From positions 1,116,001 through 1,180,000 of the forward strand of contig MARA01000013.1 in the NCBI GenBank assembly GCA_001792895.1: 64,000 nt of DNA, read 5' to 3'. Of this stretch, positions 23,371 through 35,714 are shown in pieces. This DNA comes from Lentinus brumalis (Eukaryota > Basidiomycota > Agaricomycetes > Polyporales > Polyporaceae). Numbering within the stretch: position 1 is the first letter of the stretch; each line of letters begins with the position of its first letter. The notes under the pieces are model-generated. The model was not told where the DNA came from. It was given only the letters and a program-made list of their open reading frames with translations, and searched no databases. Position numbers and translations under genes: made by a program.

Positions 23371-24768
23371 TCATGTAGACTTCGCTGACAGCTCAACAGC
23401 ATGCTTGAAGGCCCCAAGAAGGGCAGTAAACTGGATCTTCTCACTTCCTCCAGTTGAGAGGCGGTGCCTGCAAGCCATGTCCCGTAAGCACGCATCAAGA
23501 TATCAAGCGATCGTCACGCACTCTGTGGTGGCGAGGAAGTCCAAGAGGTATATACGCGCGTGGGGCTTGAAGTTGATCGTCTCGATATACTCGTACGCGC
23601 CATTGATGAGGTCCGGCAGAGCCAGTCCGCGGTCGGTCTTGAGTGCGGAGATCACTGGAACATGGCGCGTCAGGTCCCCGCTTCTGCGAGTAGTCCGCCA
23701 TGACTCACTGTTGTACGATGTCGTGAAGTCGTCCTGCAACATCGAGTTGACGATTGTCTCGATGTCAGCAGGTTGTGGATTGCCGGTGCAGTTGTAGATC
23801 TCGGCTTCTCCGGTGAGCTCGTAGGCGGCGTGACAGGCCTGCAGAACGTTCAAGGCGCGGCGCATGTCCCCCTTCGAGAGCTTGAGCAGAGCCTGCTTCC
23901 CTCTGCGGTCAGTTTCACGCTGCGAAAGGTATAAGCATACAAGTCCATTCGCTAGAGCACTGGGAACGCGTACCCTTCTGCTTCAATCACATTGTCCACG
24001 CGCTTCTCCACCTCCGCGATTGGGAGTGGCGAGAACCGGAAGCGCGTACATCGACTTTGAATTGCCGGGATGATCTTGTTGACGTAGTTGCAAATGATGC
24101 AGAACCGTACGTTCTTCGTGTACTGCTCGATCACACGACGAAGAGCGGACTGGGCGGCGGTGGTCATCATGTCCGCCTCGTCGAGGATGATGAGCTTGTA
24201 GCCTTTCGAGAAGAGCGTGCGGGTCTCCGCGAAGTTCTTGATCTGCTCGCGCACAACTTCGATACCACGGTCGTCCGACGCGTTCAACTGGTCACTGGAT
24301 GATGAACGCATGCCCGCTTGTGAGGTCAAGGTAACGCACCTCGAGGATTTGCTTCCGGTATTCTGCACCGTATATTCGACGAGCGACCGCGAGGATAGTG
24401 GACGTTTTTCCAGTACCGGGTGGCCCATAGAACAGCAAGTGCGGCAACCTGTTCTTCTCGATGAACTTCTCGACTGCACCACGCTCGTCAAACCGTCCGA
24501 GACGCGTTCGAGAAGGCACTCACTTGTGCTCGTGATGTCATGGTGCGACACGACGTCCTCCAGAGTCACCGGCCTGTACTTCTCCACCCTATTCCCTTGT
24601 CAAAAGTTACATGTGTGGACGTGTTACTCAGCCAACGTACCATGGGAGGTTCTCGTCTTGGTATGGCTCAACATGCTGAGTGGCCTTCGCCTTGCCCTTG
24701 CCTTTCGTAGTCGTGGGCCAGTTGATGGGCTCATTGTCATCCACACGCATTTCATCGTCGCTATCCAT
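23371..24768 (-). CDS. RFC3: replication factor C subunit 3 (clamp loader)
   Basis: Small subunit of the RFC clamp loader that opens PCNA and loads it on primed DNA in the nucleus. Seven exons (complement): 24768-24641, 24588-24524, 24473-24340, 24287-23974, 23902-23709, 23654-23522 and 23467-23371. They sum to 1065 nt, 354 residues, matching the family length. Key motifs are VEKYRP at the start of the AAA module, Walker [18 protein letters not shown], Walker [19 protein letters not shown] with the SRC arginine finger, and [11 protein letters not shown]. The C-terminal collar helix has [16 protein letters not shown]. Intron positions were chosen so that every junction keeps phase. The head-to-head neighbour is the ubiquitin fusion gene, 382 bp away. 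Confidence 0.95.
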
Positions 24769-24987
24769 GTCGTCTGTAGTGAATATGAGGGCAAAGACGC
24801 GTCGGGGATGTCAGGCCAAGGAGGTGGTCAGCGTAGGCGGCCTCGCGTCACGAAACGCGTCTGGGCGCCTACGCGACGCGACGCGTCTCGGTAATCGAAT
24901 TAGTCAGGCGGCGCTCGAGCGGAGTCAGCTGGGCGCAAACCTTAATGCACGGACCATCAACAGAAACTGCCGCTGACAAAGCCTTGG

Positions 24988-24995
24988 CTATATAA
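24988..24995 (+). promoter_or_regulatory. TATA box of the ubiquitin-ribosomal protein gene
   Basis: GGCTATATAACTC about 160 bp before the ATG at 25151. It fits a transcription start near 25020 and a leader split by the intron at 25087-25148. Confidence 0.6.
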
Positions 24996-25086
24996 CTCTA
25001 GGAGCGCGCTAAGGCTTTCCTCAGAACTCGCGTTTGTCGACGACTCCACCGCTCAGCTCGTGTTGGACAGACAGAGGCGGCCAAAA

Positions 25087-25805
<719 letters not shown>

Positions 25806-26155
25806 GCAGCTGTGCGCGTCTGGGTCTATGTGCTTGCTGGCTATGTATCACGCTGTACGCATATGACGAGCCTGTATGATCCTCCGTGCAATGCTATGTG
25901 ACTGCTGCCCCGAATTTCCCTGTCTGACGAACGTTCGCGCATGGCAAGTCGCCGAAGATATGACGCAGAGGCTGCCGCGGCCAATCAGAGTCGTGCGTGG
26001 CCAAATTTTGTAGGCGGGCGGACGAGCGCTCCGAGCGTGTTTTGCGGGGACCGCCACGGTTAACAAAACTGTTGCGAACATGTCTCCGCTCGCTGTCACA
26101 GTCGTTTCACCTCTCCTTCTCCCGTCGCAGGTCCCGGCGCGGTTAGGTTCTCGAC
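25806..26155. other. intergenic region
   Basis: 3' flank of the ubiquitin fusion gene and promoter of the F-box gene. Nothing distinct seen. Confidence 0.4.
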
Positions 26156-27686
26156 ATGCACCCTGCGCTCCTCATAGACGAAGTCCTCCAGCTCATCTTC
26201 GACTTCTGCTCCGACCTGCCGGACACCGAGCCCAAATGGACCTATGCACAGCTGGCACGCTGCTGTAGGGCGTGGAAGGATCCTGCGCTGGACAGACTGT
26301 GGGATCGGCTGAATGGGTTGGGGCCTTTACTGGCTCTGATGGCTAAGCAGGAAGAAGACGGGCAGCAGGTACGTGACCAAGTCTTCGAGGAAGCGGGTGT
26401 AGAAGAGTTGCTACTTGCAAGAATGCTGACAACCGAGCCGCCCCCAGGTCGCTTTAGATACCTCAGTGCTGCGCACATACACGGACCGCGTCAAGAGGAT
26501 CGCGCATCACGACGAGTTGAAGAATGCGGCTACTCTCCACATGCCCCCTGCCGTCTCCGTCTTCCCCCGGCTGGAGTCAGTCGCGCTCTCCTTCCAAGGC
26601 TGTATGGTGCCGCATCAGTGGGCGTCGTCCCCCTTCCTCCAGCACGTCTCCGTCAACGTGGGCTTCAGTCGCGACGTGCAGGAGGTGCTTGACAGAAGCA
26701 ACGCCGCCGCACGGCTCCTGCACGACATCCACACCCACGCGCCCGGCCTCCGCTCGCTGCAGGTCCGCGGCCGCATGACAGACCTCCTGAACGCAGCTGT
26801 CGCGTCCTTCGCCCAGCTCCGGAGCCTCACGATCCAGGGGAACAGCTCCCTCGCCCCAGAGACGTTCGCCGCACTGGCGACCTTCCCGCACCTCCAGTCT
26901 TTGGAGGTGCACGCCGGCCACCTGCAGGCGGAGACGTTCCTAGAACTCGTGCACCCGGGGATGTCGTGCTTCCCTGCACTCAAGGAGCTCAGCATCCGCA
27001 CAGGGGGCGACCTTCTGTCCGCGATTTTCTCGCGCATGCCTCCCGGCGTCCTCACCAAGCTGCACCTCGACATGGACGAGTGTGTCCACGGGCCCTCCTA
27101 CATGAAGCCAATCCTCGCCCTCCTCGCACAGAAGGCCTCCACGAGCCTGCGCGAGCTCCACATCGAGGACCGCACCGACCTCGAAGAGCTCGAGGTCCCC
27201 TCGCGGCCGGAGGAGACCCCGCATTGGTACACCACCGACGTCCTCGCTCCCCTGGCTCGCATGAAGCACCTGCACCGCGTCGTACTGCGCGACCCGGACT
27301 TCAGCGACGCCGACCTCGAGGCGCTCGCCAAGTGGTGGCCGGCGCTGGCGCACCTCGACCTCGGGACGTACGACCCCGAGACGCATGTGCCCGAGTGGAA
27401 GGCCCGGCTGACAACCGCTGCCTATGGCGCGGTCGCGAAGGCGTTCCCCGGCTTGGAGAGCCTGTCGCTCCCTGTGCTCCCTCCGACTGGCCGCGTGGAG
27501 GGCCAGCAGAGGATGCTGAGTTCGTTGACGCTTGGCGAGGTGCCTAACCCGCCTGTAGATGCTGTCGCGATGGTTGACACGATCCTGACGATATTCCCGT
27601 CCGTACGTTATTTGGACTGCCCTACTACTGAGGTCACGGAGCGGTTTGAGACCGTCGTTTGTGGCCGTGGACGCGTTTCTGCTTAG
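26156..27686 (+). CDS. F-box / leucine-rich protein
   Basis: Probable substrate receptor of an SCF ubiquitin ligase. Two exons, 26156-26368 and 26448-27686 (483 residues), joined in phase 0 by a 79-bp intron. The N terminus is F-box-like: MHPALLIDEVLQLIFDFC, then LARCCRAWKDPALDRLW, the usual pattern in Agaricomycetes. The rest is a series of irregular leucine-rich repeats (FPRLESVALSF, FAQLRSLTIQG, FPHLQSLEVHA, MKHLHRVVLRD, WPALAHLDL). Agaricomycetes carry hundreds of such genes, so the substrate cannot be guessed. The gene ends just before a hexanucleotide repeat. Confidence 0.85.
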
Positions 27687-27701
27687 ATCGTTCGGACGAT
27701 A

Positions 27702-27857
27702 GTAGACACATAGACGTAGACGTAGATGTAGACGTAGACGTAGATGTAGACGTAGACGTAGACGTAGACGTAGACGTAGACGTAGACGTAGACATAGACG
27801 TAGACGTAGACGTAGACGTAGACGTAGACATAGTAGACATAGCATAGACATAGACGT
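27702..27857 (+). repeat. hexanucleotide repeat (GTAGAC)n
   Basis: About 25 units of GTAGAC with scattered C to T and G to A changes, starting some 15 bp after the F-box stop codon. It is open in most frames (VDVD... and TSTS...), which are simple-repeat artefacts and not genes. Confidence 0.95.
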
Positions 27858-28307
27858 CACTGGTCAGATCTTTGGACGATACCCGGTCTTATTTATTGTT
27901 GTGATCCCTTAGAGTCATGTTAGTTTTCGATGCACGTACATGGCGACTCTCAGCTGCAGTGAGAACGCTTCTGTGTCCCCAGCTGAAATGCTTGAGCTTC
28001 GCTGGACTGGCTTGAATCCGCTTTTGATAGACAAAGCCGAAGCAGTCCAATGTTGTGGAGGTTCACCACTGGACTGCAGTTCTATCCAACCTGAGATAGA
28101 GTCATATATCAACAGATGACCATCCTTGTAACGCACCTCCGATACCTTCGAGGGCGTAAGAGATTACAGCTCAACGAAGGCACGACGACGGCCACGTTCA
28201 GAACCGACATGCTCCAACAAATACATCTAAAATGAACACTACAACATCCCAGTATATAGATCGACCAAAATATACACAACACCAGTGTGCAAGGAACTCT
28301 ACTCCGC
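27858..28307. other. convergent intergenic region
   Basis: Between the F-box gene and the end of DNMT5. It should hold the 3' UTRs of both; no gene seen. Confidence 0.45.
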
Positions 28308-31300
28308 CTATGCCACCTTCTGCTTCGTGCGCTGCTCAAAGATCTCGACGTCGATGGTGTTCATGCTGAAGAACCGCCAGATGTTGACGTGCTTCACCTG
28401 CCCATAGCGCCTGAGTCGACCGATCGCTTGCGTCTCGCACGCATTGTAGATCTCCTGCGTGGGCGCGAGGAGCGGAGAGAGGAAGATGGCGTGGTTGGCA
28501 GATGTCAGGTTCGCACCGCTCGCGCTCTCGTCCATCACGTTCAACAGGAGGACGCGCTCCTTGCTGTCGTTCTGGAACTTCTCGAGGTTCTTGCTCTTCA
28601 TCGACGCAGAGCCCTTGATCTCGAGGAATGCGATGCCATTCGCCTGGAGCGCCTCTGCGACCTTGGCGGTGAGGTCTGGGAACTGGACGAAGATAAGGAC
28701 ACGCTCCTGCTTGGGGATGGTTTTCCTGGGAGCCGACGAGGTTGGACACGTGAAAACAATGGATACGCAAAGAACAAGACGTACTTGATGAGGTCGATGA
28801 CCTTCTCTAGCTTCAGCCCGTAGTGCTTACCACGACCGTCCCGCGCCTCGTCATCGACACCCAGTGTGTCGCCCTTGACGACGTTAAGTACGCGAGCGGC
28901 CGCCTTGCAAGCACCGGATGCAGCGTACACGCACTCCTCCCTCTCGGCGCAGGCTTTGACACAATCATAACAGCCCATGTGCCCACATGATGAGAGGACG
29001 GCGATGTTCTCGACGGGGACCTCCTTGGCGTCGCAGCTGGGGCAGTGGACGACCGGCGGGACGTCTGCTTGCTTCTGCAGGTCGCGGACAACAGTGAAGT
29101 ACCGCAGTGAGCGGAAACGGCCAACGAGCTCTTTCGTGATTCGTCGAATCTCGTGGGTTTGCTCGCGATGGTCCCACATGAGGTCCTTGATGGCCTTCGG
29201 GATGTCAGAATCATCCTTGCGGCCGCCCTTCTTCAGCGCATCGTTGATCTTGTTCGTGACAGGCTTGAGAGGACCAGTAACGCCCGCCTCGTCAAGGAGA
29301 GCTTGGACGGCCTCCGTCGCGTCCTTGTCACCTACGCCTTCCGTTCGGGTAACACGGACGTACTCTCGGAAGAGGGACTCATCGGGGACCTTGCCAATCT
29401 TCTTGTCCATCTTGACGGCCTCGTGGAGTTTCTTGAGGAGTTCCTTCTTACAGTCATCGAGCTGCTTCTTGCGCTCCTGCACGATGACCTCACAGGCCTT
29501 CATCGCGTTCTCCTTGTCGGAGGTCTCCAACTCGAAGTGAGAACAACGCTTCAGCAGCGCCTCCTCGGCAGTGCTATTTCTCCCCCGTTAGTGCACATCT
29601 CGCTGCCGTCATCAAGCGTGCATACCTGCTGTCTCCCAAGGCCTGAGCGAGGCGCTTTTCGCGATCGCTCTCACTCTTTCTGCCACGTTTGACTGTCATG
29701 TCGATGGCGCGGAGATAGTGTTCGAGCTCAAGGTAGATAGCGCGCTCGGCAGCGGGCAGGATGACCTTCTGAATCTCCTCACCCCACGAGATCTCATCGA
29801 TTTCCGCAACGTTCTGTACCGTATTGGTCAGAGAGGCGGCCTATACAACGATTGGCTTGCACCCACCTGTCGGACGAACTGATCGAGGAACGCCTGGCCA
29901 AGTTGGTGACGATGAGCGTGCCACTCCCAGCTGTGCACTTCACGGAATGAGTGGAACTTCTCGACGGCTGCCATAGGATGTCAGTACTCAAAAGGTGAGC
30001 AGGAGAGGCGGGTCGTGTGCGTACCTGTCTGCTCGCGCTTTCGCTTCTTGACCTGCAACGACTGACCCTCGTTGTCGTCGTCGATACCGAGGTGGATGTT
30101 GAGGAAGGCAGAGATGGTCTTCAGCGCGCCGAAGTCGTGGATTGGTGGTGTACCAGAGAGAACCCAATGCCGCTCCGCATTCACTTTTGTCACCATGGAG
30201 AGCACTTTACCGTCGAGGTATGTATACTCGTCGACGATTTTCCTCGCAAAGTGGAACATCTCAAGAGGGGGCGCTTGCATCTGCGTCCAGTCCCTCCTCA
30301 CCGCAGCCGACTTCAGCTTCCAGGGGTCCGAGTCCTCGCGCCGCTTCTTCTCCTTCGGCGGCTTGGCCTCCGTCTTACGCTTCTTCGCAGGCTGTTTCTT
30401 GCCTTTGCCGGCGGGCTTCGACTCCTCATCGTCCGAGGCATCGACGTCCATCGCATCTTCAGACTCAGACGTCGCCGGAGCGGACTTCGCCTTCTTTGCA
30501 GGGGCGCGTTTCTTCGGAGCTGCCTTCGCCTTCGCCTTGCCCTTCTTCGGCTTCTCGTCGTCGGTATCCGATTCGTCAAGGGTCTCAGCATCCAGCTCCT
30601 CATCCTCCTCTTCGCTGGCCTCGAAGTCTGACCCATCGTAGTCGGAGTCGTCAGATGCCTTCGACCGCTTCGCAGGACGCTTCTTCACAACAGCCTTGCC
30701 CTTGCCCTTGCCCTTCTTGGGCACCTCCTCTTCACTTTCCTCGTCGTCGGAAATGACAATAGCCTTCCGTTTGACGGCGCGGCGAGCGCGAGGAGCATCC
30801 GAGTCTTCGTCAAGCTCCTCAGCCTCAGACGTAGGCGGGGCAGTGGCGACACTGGAAGCCGGAGAGGCACGACGTTTGGGAGGGACAGGGATGACGACCT
30901 CGACTGTCAAACCAGTCCGAGGACTGACGTTCTTCGACTTCGAAGGGCCTGGTTTGGCAGATGACTGTTTGGAAGCAGCAGCTGCCTTCGTGGGTTTCGA
31001 TACAGCCGATTCATCCTCGGACCCCTCCTTCGTCTTCGACTGCTCGATCTCCCCAGCCGCGTCACGGTAGGACTTGCCCTTAAGCCGCTTGGTGGGTACT
31101 AAGAGCTGTGCCGCCTCATCTACAAGATACTTGGTCAGGCCGAGTCTGTCAGGCATGTTCTCAGCCACTACTCACCGATCTTGCGACCTTGCTTGATCTG
31201 CTCCATAACCGCAGTGGGACCCTGATCCTCGTCCCGCAATCGTTCGACCTGCTCCTGCAAGCCCTTAAGCGTGATATCCAAGCGTGCATCGAAGAACCGT

Positions 31301-34300
31301 CCATCCTGGATCGGAAGCTCGCCCGCGCCAGCAAAGGCCTCCAGGTTGTCCTGATAGACCTGGCTCCTGAACAGGTTAGACGCGACGATGACGATATCGG
31401 CCTCCATGACGTCCTCAATCTTCAGTGAGTTGACGTTCGACGCGGTGTGCAGCGTGTGGACGGTAAAACGCTTGCCGGTGAACTTGCGGACCTCGGACTC
31501 CCACTGGCGCGTCAAGTGTGGAGGGACGATGATGAGAGTGGCCTTGGTTGCGATGTAGCCCTTCATGTCCCGGACCTGCTTGAACTCTTTCTTCACGTCC
31601 GCCGCGGCACAGTCGATGAGCCCCAAGGATATTGCGGTCTTGCCGTAACCGACTTCGTCGGCGAGGACGCCTCCGCGGATGAGGTGAGGACGCTGCGCAC
31701 GGCCCTCGGCACGCCAGCCGAGGGGCTCAAGGATGGCCTCTGAGATCTCCTCCTCGACGAAGGGAGGAGCGGTCTTCGACTCTTGCTGGAGCATCCATGT
31801 AAGCGAACGGAGCTGCTCGGGACGAAGAGGCTTCGTGAAGCTCGGAGGCTGTGTGTGTTCCGTGTCCTGCCTGTTACTCTCGAGCCGGAACTTGGGAAAG
31901 ACCATCTTGACTGCAGGCGTGAAGTCGGTGTCCAAGCGCCATGACAGGGAGGGGAGCTCCGTGCGGCCAGACGTCGGAAGACGGGAGAGAGCGCGGTGCA
32001 TGAGCGAGGTGATGTTAACACCAATGCGGACGATGCCAAGGCCGTCTTCGTCAACCTTGAGTTGGGTGACGAACGGCGCGGGACGACGCTTGAGGCTGCG
32101 CTCGTACTCTCCGGCTTGGATGGTGTCCTCGAAGGCGGCAATCCGCTTCTTGACCTTGGTCCAGCGGATATCGGGCGACACAGGTGCGCAGCGGTGGCAG
32201 TCAATATGGCCGTTACCGCACTCCGCTGTCTGCCAGGTGTTGAACTGGCCCTCGATATTACGGATGCGCTCGACGAGCCATGCGAGTGACTTGAAGGTAG
32301 ACCGTTCGTGAACTTTGTCGACTTCCAACCAGTTGCCGCGAGGCCACTCAGGGCCGGCCCGTTCGCCCAGAGGAACTCGACAGACTAGGAGCGCGGTAGC
32401 ACTCTTGCATGCATCCTGGGAAACGTCGATGGAGATACCTTCCATGGGGGTGGCGAAGACAGCGTCCTTGCCAGAGGCAGGCTAAGCAATTGTCGATCAG
32501 CATATTCCAAGACGCACAAATCAGCATGTATGCCTACCGTCAGCTTCACCGCCGGAGCTTCCACCCACTTACATGGGATCAAGCACTTGACGTTCTGCGT
32601 ACCCTCCGTATCCGACTGCCTCCACTTCGGCTCTAGCATGGCGATGATAGGCCGGCTCTCGCCATACTCATACCTCCGAGTGCTCGTCGAGAAGACGAAC
32701 GAATCTCCGCTCGGCTCCCCGCATCGTGTCGGGTCGAGTAGCAAGAAGACAGGAGGGAGGTTCCCGTCCTGCGCCGTCTGCTCGCGCTTATGCAGCGCCG
32801 AGTTCGCGGTACCACATTTGTCGATGAGCGTGTATAGGCCTGAGATGTCACGATCGAAAAACGAACGCTGTTCCTCGGGCACGCTGACCTCAAGCCGGGC
32901 ATGCACCTCCTTGTTCCTGAACTCATCACCCGTCAGGCCGAGCTTCTGCTCCCATGACGGGACAAGCTCGCTGCTGCCCTCGATGGTGATATCGACCTTC
33001 GCGACAGACGGCAGGGCGAACTCCCAGCGTCCAGAGAAAAGACCGTCCGAGCAGACGAAGCGGCCGACGGGGAGCTCGAGGACCTTCCGGATCTCGGCAT
33101 TTGCTGGTTCGTCCTCTTCTGGGAAGGCGAAGAGCCGCCACTCGGGCTGTCTGGGATGTAGGGACAACTCGAGCTTCGCGGTGGGCGACTGGTAGACGAC
33201 CGACCAGGTTTCCTGACGCTTCGGCTCAACGAATCTAAGCTCGTTCTCAACTGCGCGGAGGACTGCCGCACGCCAGCCCGCCCAGCGCGACCCGGACGTC
33301 TCGACATCATTGGACTCAGCAAGGTTGTTGAGAAGCTCCTCTGTGACGTCTGAGAGGGCGAGGGACATGGGAAGGAGTGCCTTCAGGTCCTTCTCGAAGG
33401 CCGAGGGCGAGAGTCGCGGGTGCGCCTTGAGGTCGATAGGCTGGTAGTTGTGCTCCGGACGTCCACCACACTTGACACATGCCGTTGAGTCGCAATCTTC
33501 GCAACGCTGGAGCATCCGGTCCGTCATATCTTTGCGGCCCTCGCATGCACATAGACGCGCACTGCGGTGCGCCTCCTCGAGAAGTCCCTCCAGCGACAGC
33601 TTCGACGCCGACGCAGCCAAATTCAACGGATGCTGCTCGAGTTGGTCCTCGCCCGTGATGTGCGCCCCGACATCGGTGGCCGGCGGGTCTACTTCCATGA
33701 CGTCGTCGTCCTCCTTGACATTCGAAACCTCCACGTGCATGGTGTCTCGATGGTGCTCCTCGTATGTCCTATCGTCCGAGCCATGTTTGAGAAGCTTCTT
33801 GCCGACTACCAGCGCGGATAGGATGCACGCGCCAACCACTGTGGTTGACATCGCGTTACCGGCGAGGTCTGCGAGCTGATCTTCCGTTTCGCGAGTCAGC
33901 AAGAGCTCGTTTACGGGGAGACCTTGCATAGAGAGCGCCTCGAGGCCAACCATGGGACCTCCACGATTGGTGATGTACGGGATCATCGAGGGCGTCAAGC
34001 ATGGGCAGATGCCCGGCTTGCTCGAGCCCGTGGAACGGTCGACATTCTGCGACAGATTCCAGACTTGTCTGCCGGACACAGTGAACATTAGTTACAGGTA
34101 GCTGAATGGCCCCAGAGAACAACCTACGTCTTGAAAGAGGGGTCAACTCCTTTCTTCGCCGAGCGCAGGAGACTAATGTCCATAAGGTCCCAAACGCGCT
34201 CGACTTGGCCAACGCCCCAGTCATTCCACGCGAAGTCAGGCATCTTACAGAAACCACCTTATTGTATTATATTAGGACACTGGGCCTGGCACGAGCCTCG

Positions 34301-35500
34301 AGAAACGCACCTTCTTCCCAACTCGTTAGTGGACGCTTCGTACCCAGCTGCTCCTCTAGCCGTGCACGCTGGTGACGGCTCTCGCAACGCCCCCAGTCGG
34401 TTCGTCCTCTAGGTGCGCCAACCGCGTTGTACGCTTCATTGGCAAGCTTCTGCCTTGCTTGATGGATACGAGGATCGTCCGTGGGGAGGAGGAACGCATC
34501 AAGCGTCGACGAGGCCGGGCGTTTGAGCTTCTGAAGCTTTGTTTTCCACGCGTCGGGAAGGCTGGACCGCTTCTGGTCGACTGCCAGCAGGTAGACACGA
34601 GTTCGAGTGTGAGGTATGTAGAACGTCTTGGTATCCACGCGTAGGAACTCGGCGCTGTAGCCGGTCCGCTCAAAGTAGTCGACCACCTTAGGCCAAGGCG
34701 CACCGCAGACGTTCTCGAGAATGACGAGGGGTGGACGGTGGTTCTTGACCCAAGACATCATGCCACGGAACGTCCTACCGGACTCGCCATTCGCGTCGAT
34801 GTCTTGCTTCTCGTTGTTGAGGTTAGAGTAGTCGACGCAAGAGGTTCCCGCGACCAGGAGGTCGACATCCCCCGGCACAGGTGCCAGTCCACCATACGCC
34901 GTGGTGCTGAAGGAATGTGAATACGCGCATTGTTCAAACAGATGCTCTCACTCACGCTTCGTCATCCCCAAGCTCGCACACATCACGGAACAAAATCGGA
35001 GGTTGGAAGTTCCTCTCAATATACGCCTGCTTGAACGGCTCGATCTCGCATGAGAAGACGTGTTCCCATTCGAGCGACACGCCGAAGTGTTCAGAGATGT
35101 TACGTGTAATGAGGTCCAGTGCTAGAAGGGGAGACTCCGTGCCTGAACACATAGTCGCGACGCGCATCTTGCGACCCTTCAGGTGCTCCGCCACTGCCTT
35201 GATCTCGGGGACGTGGGAGACGAGGTCGGAGAATATAGCGGGGATGTCATGAATGGGTGGGAGGTCTGAATTCTCGATGGCATTACCCTTAACCTGCTCT
35301 TCATCAGCCTCTCCCGCGTCGGGGTCGGACGGGTCGTCCTCCACCGGCTTATCGTCAGCAGGCGGCTCCTCCTCAGACTTGTCGCCATCGACTTTGTCGT
35401 CGTTGGACTTGCTGGATGCCCCTGCTTTCTTGGGTTTGCCGAAGAAGGACGTTATGGGCTTCTGTCCGCGTGCTTTTGATGCCTTCGACGAGGGAGGCAT
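28308..35500 (-). CDS. DNMT5: DNMT5-type CG maintenance DNA methyltransferase with SNF2 ATPase and RING finger
   Basis: Ten exons (complement): 35500-34956, 34906-34311, 34257-34128, 34068-32538, 32481-31176, 31098-30025, 29967-29867, 29813-29626, 29573-28785 and 28725-28308. They sum to exactly 2226 codons with every junction in phase. Residues 13-20 are QKPITSFF, a canonical PCNA-interacting box, followed by an acidic stretch. The methyltransferase domain has motif I ATMCSGTESP (about 115-124), catalytic GTSC (Cys about 205), LENV (246-248) and TRTRVYLLAV. The SNF2 part has GGVLADEVGYGKT (about 1205-1216), VDEYTY in place of DEAH and LSGTPP. A C3HC4-like RING (CPSC ... CGHMGCYDC, about 2000-2045) precedes the helicase C lobe ending QAIGRLRRYGQ. 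DNMT5 in Cryptococcus copies CG methylation onto hemimethylated DNA using ATP. The N-terminal chromodomain of that protein is absent. The divergent neighbour is the PAP2 gene. Confidence 0.96.
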
Positions 35501-35714
35501 GGTGAGGGGAAAGGGGAGGAAGGGGAGAGAAGGGGATGGTGGTGGGTCAGCAGAGCAGTACGCGACGCGAGCGAGGCGCCAGACGCCAGAGTCACATTCA
35601 CGTTCTGTCACGCGTGACTCATCGCGTGTTTGTGTTGCGCTGGCCCGCGGGCGCCTCACGCTTTTGGCTCCCACCTTGACCCTCAGGACGTTGTAGTTAG
35701 GTCCTTTGGTCTAC

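Noticed and set aside
27659..27860. Repeat-derived frames reading VDVD or TSTS
   Set aside because: Artefacts of the GTAGAC repeat, open in several frames.
30017..31070. Plus-strand frames of about 190-200 codons opposite DNMT5
   Set aside because: Antisense shadows of the Lys/Glu/Ser-rich DNMT5 exon; they have no initiating context and no domain.
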